64,000 bases of DNA, from the NCBI GenBank assembly GCA_039090855.1, contig CM077025.1, positions 98,250,489 to 98,314,488 of the forward strand. The letters are read 5' to 3'. Made by a program: the position numbers and the translations under genes. Position 1 is the first letter of the stretch. Every line of letters starts with the position of its first letter. Source of the DNA: Macrothele yani (taxonomy: Eukaryota; Arthropoda; Arachnida; Araneae; Macrothelidae). The notes under the pieces were generated by a model. That model worked only from the letters and a program-made list of their open reading frames with translations, did not search any database and was not told the DNA's origin. Below, one piece after another: positions 34,106 through 42,927 of the stretch.

Positions 34106-34544
34106 TCCAACTGACAGGAAGACAAACGCTTTAACTTCAATTTAAACACACCAGGTTGTGAATATCCAAGACACGCATATAGCGTATTAAATTCGTTTAG
34201 TTTTATGGCGTAGTAAGTGCAAAGATTCGCCAAGCTTTCGCACTGCACGGCTTCCACGAGGCAATGGTAGACATAAAATTGCAAGAAATTGGAACACGTA
34301 AGGAACAAAGATTATTTTTGAAAATAACGTGCGTGACATCACGAGCACATTACACGAATTTTTATCACTCAATTATACGGTGCATCGCGATGTGTTTCCA
34401 TCTTTTAATAACGCATGCCAAACCATTGATAGTTCAGTAGAGACCATATCATAGCATGCCAGTTTGCTGGACAGGATTTTGACTGTTTCCCAGATGGCGG
34501 TTTCTTTAAAATTCGTGTAAGGGCAATGCATCTAATATATATTA
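34106..34544. other. No gene recognised
   Basis: Spacer that may contain the 3' UTR of the Penelope-like fragment that follows on the minus strand. Confidence 0.4.
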
Positions 34545-34767
34545 TTCCATACATTGAGCGGCTGAGCAATGCATGACTTCTCTGGCGAGGGCTGTGTTCT
34601 GCATGTCCTGGTTGACACTTCGTACGTGTTCTTTACATCTAGTACCCAAAGATTGCTTTGTCATTCCGATATATATCTTTTCCGTATTTTCAGGATATAC
34701 CAACGGTATTGCGTACACACCCGCCTTTCCTTTCTCGCACTGTCTCTCCTTGCAAGTTGATATCATA

Positions 34768-36316
34768 CACTGGCGTGCAAAAATTAAGGACGAGACGGTT
34801 TTTCCAATGTAACGTCGTGCAGAAGTGCTCCACATCGACTCAAATCATACCATAAAATCCCCAAGACGTAAGAATATGGGACAAGTGAGCAAACCCGTCC
34901 AAACAAGGAATCCAAAGGATACAAAGGCACCTTATTGAAAAGGTAGCTTCGAGCACAACTGGACAGAAGACAGAAACGTCCATGTGACAGGTCGGCTGCC
35001 AAGAAAAATCCAGTCTTTAGTAGGGGATATGATCAGCCCTGACTGCGTTGCAGGATTTACAACGTCTGTCCATGCTGAGGACGAGGTTGTTAAAGAGCTG
35101 TTGAGGCATCGCGGCCCATTCCCCTTGTAGCGCCAATCGCAGCTGCGGAATCGTTGCTGGCGGCTGGTGACTTGCTGCCAAGCGTCTCCCGAGAAGGTCT
35201 CACACGTGTTCTATTGGATTTAGGTCCGGGGACCTTGCGGCCCAATCCATGCGTTGAATATCTTCACTCTCCAACAGCTCCGCGACAGCCACTGTACGAT
35301 GAGGTGTAGCCTTGTCGTCCATGAAGAGGAACTCAGGGCCCACAGCACCTCTAAACAGACGCACGTGAGGCAGGAGAACATCGGTACAAAAGCAGACACC
35401 AGTGACTGAACCTCCTTGGAAGATGTGGAGGTCAGTACGGCTACCAAGCATGATACCGCCCCCAAACGAGGACACCGCCACCTCCAAACCGGTCCCTTTC
35501 GATGATGTTTGAGGTGTGGTTGCTTTTTCCCTGCTCTCTCCAGATGTGTATACATCCAGAATCGCTCGTCAGACAAAATCGGCTCTCATCCGTAAAGAGA
35601 ACTCGACCCCATTGCTGATGTATCCAGTGCTTGTGTTCCTGGCACCACAGAAACCGCCGTCTCCGATGAGGAGGCGTTAATGGCACACACCGTACTGGTC
35701 GTCGTGCAAATAGACCACCTTTGTGCAGCCTCCTGGCCACGGTAAAACGCGATAACGGACGTCCAGTTGTCTGTTGCATGCGCCTTGCAATTTACCCGCT
35801 GTCTGCAGTCTGTCTCTTCTCGCCTGTAGGGCAATATACCGGTCGTCCGACGCCGTGGTTGCTAGTGGACGACCACTGCTAAACTCTCGGACAGCTGTTC
35901 CTGTCGTTTGAAATGCTCTCCAAGCTCATGAAACGATGCTGTGAGCTATCCCGAACTCCTCGGCCACACTAGTCACACTTCGACCTTCTTCCAACTTCCC
36001 AATGACGCGACCTCGGGTAAAGTCATCCAGATGTCGTCTACTGGATTGCCTGTTGGCCATATCACACGGTGGCAGCAACTCGACGTTGTTCAAACCGATG
36101 TACACTGTGCAATGGCTTTCACCGAATTGCAGAGCGTACACCGTCCGTGTGCTTTATACCCTTCCGACACTCTTCCCCCTTCTACGTCATGCTGCATATA
36201 TGCGCATGCCCTACCGTACCGGACCCTAGTCTATTTCCTGAGTGGTCTTTTGGTCCGTTCTGCCTGCTCGTTATCCTAATTTCTCCTTTTCGTTTTTTAA
36301 TTTTTGCAGACCAGTG
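34768..36316 (-). mobile_element. Tc1-family transposon within a Penelope-like element
   Basis: The left end CACTGGCGTGCAAAAATTAA and the right end (reverse complement CACTGGTCTGCAAAAATTAA) are inverted repeats bordered by TA at 34766-34767 and 36317-36318. Length is 1.55 kb. Confidence 0.92.
35017..36060 (-). pseudogene. Tc1-type transposase pseudogene, near full length
   Basis: Starts MANRQSSRRHLDDFTRGRVI with a helix-turn-helix (GRSVTSVAEEFGIAHSIVS); a TGA follows at about 35928. The catalytic part lies in two shifted frames: LFTDESRFCL (first Asp), FMDDKATPHRTVAV (second Asp) and RSPDLNPIEHV (third position). The span of 1044 bp equals a ~347-codon protein, the normal size, so only point lesions and small indels have accumulated. 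Confidence 0.9.
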
Positions 36317-36805
36317 TATGTGATAACGGGGTCGAGGACTTTATTGCTATTAATATGTTGTATTTACGTAACAAATTCTTCAACCAATATGCAAAGCCTG
36401 GGACACATGTGATGGATCCTGCATATCTCATCCTGTTACTAGGTGATTTTGTTATTCCTGACATTATAGGATTTCTTGCAGCACTATGTATTCTGTCTAT
36501 GTCATGCTTCTTATATCCAGCCTTTAAACCTTTGCTATAAATATTATCGATTTCTTTATTATTTAGGTAGTCCGGTTTGCATACGTTATACGCTCTATAG
36601 AACCATACTCTAAATGCGGAAAGTTTGTACTCTTTTGAACACTGCGAATCAATAGGGATAAGGTTCGGCACTGCGGTCGGTTTATAATAAACATTAAAAT
36701 AGCAACTGGAAGGCAGGATAGTCCAGCAAGGTGAGATGGTCAACACAGGAAGGCGAAACATAGAATAAAGTGAAAAATATATGGACTTATAATGAAGTAA
36801 CATAC

Positions 36806-37256
36806 ATTTTTCTGTGTTGGAGGTAGAAATTGTTTACTTAAAATAAGTTTTAAATGCACAATTTTAACTAGTATAAAATGTTTAATAAAATAGTAACGTT
36901 ATCAATCTGTTTAATAAAATAATTTTTTTAACTGGTAAAATGAATGTTTGCTAGTAGCATCATAGCTAAATGGATATAAAATAAAATGACACTGATAACT
37001 AAATTTAAAAAAAAATCGAAAAAAATGTAGAATAAGATGGTTCTACAGCAACGATAAGTAATAACCTACAGACGTCATTTTTATTGCGCATGCATTTTTT
37101 AATATATCTTTATTAAATGAGAAAATATTTTAGAAAGTCATATTTCACATAAAAGATTCAGCGGAACTTCCTGATATTTCTTCTACCACGTTGTCTTTCA
37201 TGACATTATCATAGTAATGTTTGTGACTGGTGTCGTACAAAATCCGATTTTTTGCC
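36806..37256. other. No gene recognised
   Basis: Very AT-rich non-coding DNA. Confidence 0.5.
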
Positions 37257-37347
37257 GGCCAGTGGTTTAAGTGGCATAGTGGTCTAAGCCATGGCTGCTG
37301 ATCATTCGTCCTTGGTGGGGTCCGGGTTCGAATCCTGGTGAGGTATA

Positions 37348-37497
37348 TGTGACGTGCCTGCACCGCAGAACGCACATGAGATAAAGGCAGATAGCAGTGA
37401 TAGCACATGTCCGTGTAGCTCAGTTGGGAGAGCGACTTACTCCGGTGTGAGGGTCCCGGATTCGATGCCCGGCTCGGACAAACTTGTACGTTATACA
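37348..37497 (+). mobile_element. Solo LTR of the tRNA-carrying TRIM-like family (diverged variant)
   Basis: Starts TGTGACGTGCCTG and ends ACGTTATACA. The order of segments (TGTGACG, GACATAAAGGCAGATAG-like block, tRNA-like cloverleaf, TTATA end) is the same as in the TRIM LTRs, with about a third of positions changed. Confidence 0.75.
37409..37479 (+). tRNA. tRNA-like sequence in the solo LTR
   Basis: Acceptor GTCCGTG pairs with CTCGGAC (one mismatch), D arm GCTCAGTTGGGAGAGC, anticodon-like arm CTTAC/GTGAG around TCCGGT, and T arm with B box GGATTCGATGCCC. The 6-nt anticodon loop is abnormal, so it is probably not a decoding tRNA. Several stem pairs differ from the other LTR copies by compensatory change. 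Confidence 0.6.
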
Positions 37498-37840
37498 TGG
37501 ATGTTGTGTTTGTCTTACGGCGCTGATTCTCTCCGGTGGCCCTAGATTAGGGACGGGCGACTGCTTATAGCCCATTGAGTTGCTCACGGTGGTCGTTAAA
37601 CCTCCAATCAAAAAAAAAAATCCGATTTGTTTCCAAAACGTTGATTAACTTTTCATCCACACGTATTTCCGAAACAATAATTAATAATATAAACACCCAG
37701 ATCCGTCTCTCTCGAACGCTTGACGTCACAGCAACGTCTGCATTGTTGCGCCATCACTTATCGATCAATTCGTGTGTGTGCTGTCCCGATGTCAAAACGA
37801 TTGCCGGCTATATAATAGAACGAAGTGACTTTCAGATGTC

Positions 37841-38095
37841 AAGGTGATAGCGTGCTAATTTAAAAACATTGAATCGTTAATGACTCGAGTTCTATTTTTC
37901 CGATCTACAAGATTCGAATTGAATTCTTAATATCACAGCAAGTTGAGTTCGCACGCGATCACATTGAGACGTTAAGGTGATCGCGTGCTGATTTAAAAAA
38001 AACAATGGATTATCGATGACTCGAGTTCTATTCATCCGATCTACAAAATTCTAATTAAAATCTTAATATCACGGCAAGTTACGTTTGTATATTAA
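37841..38095 (+). repeat. 133 bp tandem duplication
   Basis: AAGGTGATAGCGTGCTAATT at 37841 and AAGGTGATCGCGTGCTGATT at 37974 start two copies that continue through ATGACTCGAGTTCTATT and CTTAATATCAC(A/G)GCAAGTT. Confidence 0.85.
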
Positions 38096-38294
38096 TTTAA
38101 TTTAGCACAATTCGAATATATAATTTGTACGCTTTGATTATTTTTTACTTTTTTAATTTAGCTAACTTTCCGAGTTTAGTGCTGATTTTATAACACATTT
38201 TACAAAATATCGATCTACCTAAACGCTTCAACCTACAGTAAAAACCGAAACTTGCGATGTCGAAGTGAGAAAAATTCCATCTAGAAACAGATGT

Positions 38295-38398
38295 GAAAAT
38301 CCTCCAAATTCGTGGCGTCAGTGAATAAACAAAGACATCGCTCTTTCCACGTTTTAACACACAGCAACCGAAAATTTTTTATTCGGTCGCCGTCGAGG
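38295..38398 (+). mobile_element. Foldback MITE (GTGGCGTCAG family), half copy
   Basis: CCTCCAAATTCGTGGCGTCA through AACACACAGCAACCGAAAA is one arm of the hairpin element; the other arm is missing and a tRNA-like sequence follows. Confidence 0.7.
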
Positions 38399-38460
38399 AA
38401 ATGAATCCCGGATCTCTCGATATCTAGCCGAGTGCGTTAGCCTTACACCACGGTGGCCAA
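38395..38460 (-). repeat. tRNA-like repeat fragment
   Basis: The minus strand reads GGCCACCGTGGTGTAAGGCT then AACGCACTCGGCTAG, an A-box-like tRNA head; the T arm (GATCCGGGATTCATT) is degenerate. Confidence 0.4.
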
Positions 38461-38621
38461 CAATCCACGGCGCTATGTGCGTTTTTCTGTCAGCATCTGA
38501 CATCATAAATCCATAAGATGGGCTCAGCTACTGAGACGTCTTCATCTGGTGGCCATTAACAGCACTGGCTACATATTAATTATAGCAGTTAAATCCAAAG
38601 GGCGAGATCCAAAGTGAAAAC

Positions 38622-38785
38622 CCTCCAAATACGTGGCGTCAGTGAATAAACAAAGACATCGCTCTTTCCACGTTTTAACACCCAACAGCCGAAAAATTGT
38701 TATTCGGTACCCCGGTGGTGACCGAATAACAATTTTTCGGTTGCTGTGTGTTAAAACGTGGAACGAGCGATGTCTTTGTTTATTC
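38622..38785. mobile_element. Foldback MITE (GTGGCGTCAG family), complete hairpin
   Basis: The arms ACAAAGACATCGCTC...GCCGAAAAATTGTTATTCGG and their reverse complement surround a ~10 bp GTACCCCGGTGGT-type centre. Same family as 9128-9284. The element at 38295 lies about 320 bp upstream in the same orientation. Confidence 0.82.
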
Positions 38786-39290
38786 TAAAAACAGATATCG
38801 CCGCAACAGCACATTGTCCATAATTTAGGTAGTTCCGATTTGTAATACTATACGTCTAATTATTTTGTACAAAAGGCTTCAGTATGAAGTTTCAGATTAA
38901 CCTCCGAATAGGACAGTCCAAAACAAGCCGTGAACGGAATAACATGTGAGCCGGAGAAAAAGTAATTTAACGCGAAAAATCAAAGCAAAAGTTATTAAGG
39001 TAAGTTTACACGAAAAAACTGGACTACAAGGAAAATTGTTAAACAACAAATATTTTGCACACAATGTTTACTTATAGCGAGGTCTTTTAAAAAACGGAAA
39101 TAAATAATATATAATTTTCAGTTCTAACATGAATGACTTCTTGCTGTATAAATTTCTACTACACAGTGGAGTCACATTATTGTGACCACCTCCTACTTTT
39201 GACGTCAACAGCGCTTAGCCAATGAAAGAAGACAGTGTAGTGAGCTAGCTTGGAGGGTATATAAGGTGCGCAGTAGGCATCAATCTGTAA

Positions 39291-39720
39291 TGAGCCGCGG
39301 ATGGCTTAGTGGTTAGTGTTTCAGATTATCGATGCTGGGTCCCCAGGTTCTAGCCTGGGCTGATCTTTCAGAGATGGTGTGATTTACTAACAATCGCTGA
39401 ATATCCGCCGTGCATCGGACGAGCACGTAAAGTGACGGCCCCCAGGCTGGACCCACTGGTTAAATGGGTATCCTTTCCTATGTCTTCCCTGAAATTCTCT
39501 CACCCATCTATGTGCAATATCGTACTTGTACGGTGGCGCCATCTACTGTACTCTAATCTCACTACAAACTGTTCTGTCAAAAGTCGCTAGACTTGCTCTC
39601 ATTCCTTCCGTTTCTGTGTCCTGCCCAAAAGGCGATCTCGCTATAGGTGGCTGGGACCTAAACTCTACTCCCTGTGGACGGAAGTCCTACATGAAAATGA
39701 CAAATGCTCTCAATCTGTAA
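39291..39720 (+). mobile_element. tRNA-derived SINE (family S2), first of a stacked pair
   Basis: The head GCGGATGGCTTAGTGGTTAG (A box) is followed by a diverged B box; the body contains TGAATATCCGCCGTGCATCG, GGTTAAATGGGTATCCTTT and GGACGGAAGTCCTACATGAA. Flanked by CAATCTGTAA on both sides (39281-39290 and about 39713-39722). Confidence 0.8.
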
Positions 39721-39724
39721 ACAA

Positions 39725-40145
39725 GAGCCGCTGATGGCTTAGTGGTTAGCGAGTCACACTGTCAATGCAAAGTCCTCAGGTTCGATCCTGGGCTGATCTT
39801 TCACAGATGGTGTGATTTGCTAACAATCGCTGAATATCCGCCGTGCATCGGACGAGCACGTTAAGTGACGGCCCCCAGGCTGGACCCACCGGTTAAATGG
39901 GTATCCTTTTCTATGCCCCCCCCTGAAATTCTCTCACCCCTCCTATGTGCAACATCGTACTGGTACGGTGTCGCCATCTACTGTACTCTAATCTCAGTAC
40001 AAACTGTTCTGTCAAAGTCGCTAGACTTGCTCTCATTCCTTCCGTTTTTGTGTCCTGCCCAAAAGGCGAACTCGCCGTAGGTGGCTGGGACATAAACTCT
40101 ATTTACTGTGGACGGAAGTCCTACAAGAAAATGACAAATACTTGA
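39725..40145 (+). mobile_element. tRNA-derived SINE (family S2), second of a stacked pair
   Basis: Same body as the first copy, B box GGTTCGATCCTGG well kept. CAATCTGTAA is present again after its end (about 40148-40157), so the same target decamer occurs three times around the two elements. Confidence 0.82.
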
Positions 40146-40907
40146 ATCAATCTGTAAACATATCACTCATTTCTGTCATGGATAAAAGAAGCGATTTTTC
40201 AGATTTGCAAATAAGGGATGATTATCTGCTTTCATGCCAAGGGTGGCAGTATTTCTTAAACAGCGCAGTTTGTGAACTTTTCGCGTACTGCTGTGGTTAA
40301 AGTGTATCGTGATTGGAGAAATGGTACCATTACGAATAAGCGACTTGGAAATTGCGGAGCACCACGTGCCATTGATGTGAGAGGTGAACGACGGCTGCGA
40401 AGGTGCTTGAGGGCCGATCTCCACGCTACAGTGGAGCAACTCACTAGCCGAATGAACCAAAGGTCTACCGGAAGTGTGTCTAAAACGACAGTTCAGCGAA
40501 CCCTGCTCCGTATGGGCCTCCGATGCAGGCGTATGGTCACTGCACCTATGCTTACAAAGGTACATCGGCAGAAAAGCCTTATATTTGTACTGCACTATCG
40601 GGATTGGACCTCCACAGATTGGCAAAGGATTGCCTTCTCCGATGAAACACGTTTTCTGCTTCATCGAACGGACGGACTTTGACGTATAAGGCGAAAAACA
40701 TCGGAGAACAAACACTCTTCAACTATTGCTGGAAGAACACAAGCTGGTGGGGGCAGCGTTATGGTCTGGTAAATGTTTTCGTGGCATTCTCTGGCCCACT
40801 CATAAATATGAAAGGCACTATGGACCGAATTCGTTATGAACCCATGCTTGCAGACCACGTACACCCATACATGCTGTATAACGAAGTAAATTTCTCCGTC
40901 ATTTTTG

Positions 40908-40979
40908 GTTTACGCCGGGAATCGAACCGGAGTCCGCTTATTCCGGAACAAGTCGCTCTACCAACTGAGCTACGCAGAC
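40908..40979 (-). tRNA. tRNA-like sequence in TRIM LTR 1
   Basis: A box TAGCTCAGTTGGTAGAGC, B box GGTTCGATTCC, 7 bp acceptor and 5 bp T stem, anticodon-like stem CTTGT paired with ATAAG around the 6-nt loop TCCGGA. Transcribed in the same direction as the LTR element. Confidence 0.6.
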
Positions 40980-41286
40980 GTTCATTCTGATTGCTATCTG
41001 CCTTTATGTCGTATGCGTCCTGCTGGCAGGTACGTCTCATCTCCCCCCTCGAAAGAGGGCTGGGGCATGGCCCACGGGTCAGCCGTGACCATGAATCGTT
41101 GCAGGCAGCCATCCACTGTAGAACGTGCACTTGAGAACTCCCAGTCAATCTAGTGTATGGAATGCAACATCACACATTTTTATTTTTCGAAGCGCTGGAG
41201 AAGTGATTCTCTGATTTTTCCTATCTCGCGGTGTGGAAAGAACATCACACCAATGCGAGATTTTGAACGGCCGGGTCATCCGGAAA

Positions 41287-41298
41287 GTTCGGGCGCCA
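41287..41298 (-). promoter_or_regulatory. Putative primer-binding site (tRNA-Lys type)
   Basis: TGGCGCCCGAAC on the minus strand starts one base after the LTR end at 41300. It is complementary to the 3' end of tRNA-Lys (GTTCGGGCGCCA). A second copy lies at 41710-41721. Confidence 0.75.
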
Positions 41299-41330
41299 TT
41301 GTAACGAAGTAAATTTCTCCGTCCTTTTTG

Positions 41331-41402
41331 GTCTATGCCGGGAATCGAACCCCAGTCCGCTTATTCCGGAACAAGTCGCTCTACCAACTGAGCTACGCAG
41401 AC
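41331..41402 (-). tRNA. tRNA-like sequence in TRIM LTR 2
   Basis: Same fold as in LTR 1; the T arm reads GGGGTTCGATTCCCGG. One acceptor pair is weakened by a C-A mismatch. Confidence 0.6.
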
Positions 41403-41753
41403 GTTCATTCTGATTGCTATCTGCCTTTATGTCGTATGCGTCCTGCTGGCAGGTACGTCTCATCTCCCCCCTCGAAAGAGGGCTGGGGCATGGCCCACGG
41501 GTCAGCCGTGACCATGAATCGTTGCAGGCAGCCATCCACTGTAGAACGTGCACTTGAGAACTCCCAGTCAATCTAGTGTATGGAATGCAACATCACACAT
41601 TTTTATTTTTCGAAGCGCTGGAGAAGTGATTCTCTGATTTTTCCTATCTCGCGGTGTGGAAAGAACATCACACCAATGCGAGATTTTGAACGGCCGGGTC
41701 ATCCGGAAAGTTCGGGCGCCATTGTAACGAAGTAAATTTCTCCGTCCTTTTTG

Positions 41754-41825
41754 GTCTATGCCGGGAATCGAACCCCAGTCCGCTTATTCCGGAACAAGTC
41801 GCTCTACCAACTGAGCTACGCAGAC
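41754..41825 (-). tRNA. tRNA-like sequence in TRIM LTR 3
   Basis: Effectively identical to the copy in LTR 2. Confidence 0.6.
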
Positions 41826-42257
41826 GTTCATTCTGATTGCTATCTGCCTTTATGTCGTATGCGTCCTGCTGGCAGGTACGTCACAGCTGATTGTCTTCCC
41901 TTGGGCGGATGGGATCTCACAGCACGAAAATGCGACGTATCACACAGCTAGAAATGTCCGAGAGTGGTTGGAAGAGCACGATGAAAACTTCAAAGTACTT
42001 CCCTCTGATTTCCCATAACTAAACCCAATTGAGCATCTGTGGGACCACCTCGATCGTGTTGTTTGCTTTGTGAATTCTTTACCACGCATCCTCTAGCAGC
42101 TGCCAGATTTACTGCAGTAAGCATGGCTCTACATACCTATGAGCAACTTCCAACACCTTATTGAGTCACTCCCAGCCCGTTTAGCTAACTGTCTGCGTTG
42201 CACACGGCGGTTACTTTGGATATTAGCTCGTGGTCACAATAATGTAGCTCGACCATG

Positions 42258-42689
42258 TATATTTCTTTACAAACGAGCTGGCGTCTATTTGATTTGTTTT
42301 CAATCTGCTTGAATTAAAATTTTCACCGTCTCAGGACGGGCTATAGGCTAGTGATAGAATGATGAGTAACTTCTTAGCTGAAGCAATGAATGCGCGAAAA
42401 TAAGGTCTCGTCAAGAGCTTGCTGTCTGATTATGAAATAAAATAAAGAACTGAGGCATATGACCTAGACTTTATGCAAGCGCAAAGTCTCGGACTTTTCG
42501 AATCCGCCAGAAATATTCAAGGCGAGCAATCCTCCAAAATTTTGTTCCGTTCCAAACCGACATGTCCATGTCGTTCTGTTTCGATCCCTTTTAATGTATG
42601 CACAGCAGATGCATAAGAAATCCAAGAAATAACAGCTCGTTCGCATGGAAAGTTCTGTATGCAAAGTGTTCAGTCAAACATTCTGCAAT
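42258..42689. other. No gene recognised
   Basis: Non-coding spacer between the Tc1 and the DDE-gene fragment. Confidence 0.4.
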
Positions 42690-42927
42690 GAATGCATAAT
42701 TTGTCTTGGGTTTCCGCAGTACTGGCCAGCCCATTCACCGGATCTTGCTCCTTGTAATTTCTGACTTTGGGGGAAACATGAAAGGCACAGTTTATGGGGA
42801 TCATTTACCCTCTCTCTGAGATTTAAAAACTGGTATCAGACGTAAAGCGGCCGACATCTACAGTGACGTACCGCGAGAAGCAGTGTCACATGCCGTTTTT
42901 CGATTCCAGCATGTCATCTCTTTTTAT

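Larger units (their letters stand above)
34545..36805 (-). mobile_element. Penelope-like element fragment, interrupted by a Tc1
   Basis: Two minus-strand blocks flank the Tc1 at 34768-36316. The upstream block (36805-36319) reads YKPTAVPNLIPIDS, FRVWFYRAYNVCK and a linker typical of the region after the RT core in Penelope elements. The downstream block (34765-34545) is a GIY-YIG endonuclease (KAGVYAIPLVYP, EKIYIGMTKQSLGTR, KEH). If one TA is removed together with the Tc1, the codons on either side fall into one open frame, so the transposon hit a Penelope ORF that was still continuous here. The RT core itself is absent (5' truncation near 36805). Confidence 0.8.
37257..37617 (+). mobile_element. 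tRNA-derived SINE (family S1) split by a solo LTR
   Basis: The head (GTGGCATAGTGGTCTAAGCC, B box GGGTTCGAATCCTGG) lies at 37257-37347; the body and tail (GGATGTTGTGTTTGTCTTAC, GCCCATTGAGTTGCTCACGG, A-run) at 37498-37617. The two halves are separated by ~150 bp that matches the TRIM LTRs at 40.9 and 61.9 kb. The target-site duplication is unclear. Confidence 0.85.
40877..41885 (-). mobile_element. TRIM-like miniature LTR element in LTR-internal-LTR-internal-LTR form, with tRNA-like sequence in each LTR
   Basis: Three 163 bp LTRs (40877-41039, 41300-41462, 41723-41885) alternate with two ~260 bp interiors at an exact 423 bp period. On the minus strand the LTR starts TGTGACGTACC (outer copy) and ends TTATA/TTACA; one base later comes TGGCGCCCGAAC, the primer-binding sequence for a tRNA-Lys-type 3' end. 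Each interior ends in a GGGGGGAGA polypurine tract directly before the next LTR. The element is flanked by GCTG on both sides (40873-40876, 41886-41889), a 4 bp target duplication. The interior has no coding capacity, so movement would need a helper element. The double unit probably arose by unequal recombination between LTRs. Confidence 0.82.
40178..42236 (+). pseudogene. Tc1-type transposase pseudogene interrupted by a TRIM
   Basis: Starts MDKRSDFSDLQI; the first helix-turn-helix is frameshifted, then FSRTAVVKVYRDWRNGTIT, RRCLRADLHATVEQLTSRMN and FSDETRFLLHR (first Asp) read well to 40679. The TRIM (40877-41885) sits between VHPYML and the second catalytic block, which reads QHENATYHTARNVREW, with Glu-Asn where the family normally has Asp-Asn. 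The third block is LNPIEHLWDHLDR. The C-terminus ends GGYFGY-stop at 42236. Confidence 0.88.
39162..42257 (+). mobile_element. Tc1-family transposon carrying two SINEs and a TRIM
   Basis: The left end CACAGTGGAGTCACATTATT and the right end (reverse complement CATGGTCGAGCTACATTATT) are inverted repeats with TA at 39160-39161 and 42258-42259. Removing the SINE pair and the 1009 bp TRIM with their duplications restores a ~1.2 kb Tc1. Confidence 0.88.

Noticed and set aside
40908..40979. Functional tRNA gene cluster at 40.9-41.9 kb
   Set aside because: The anticodon loop has 6 nt in every copy and the sequence is embedded in LTR-like repeats with PBS and PPT; a mobile element explains it better.
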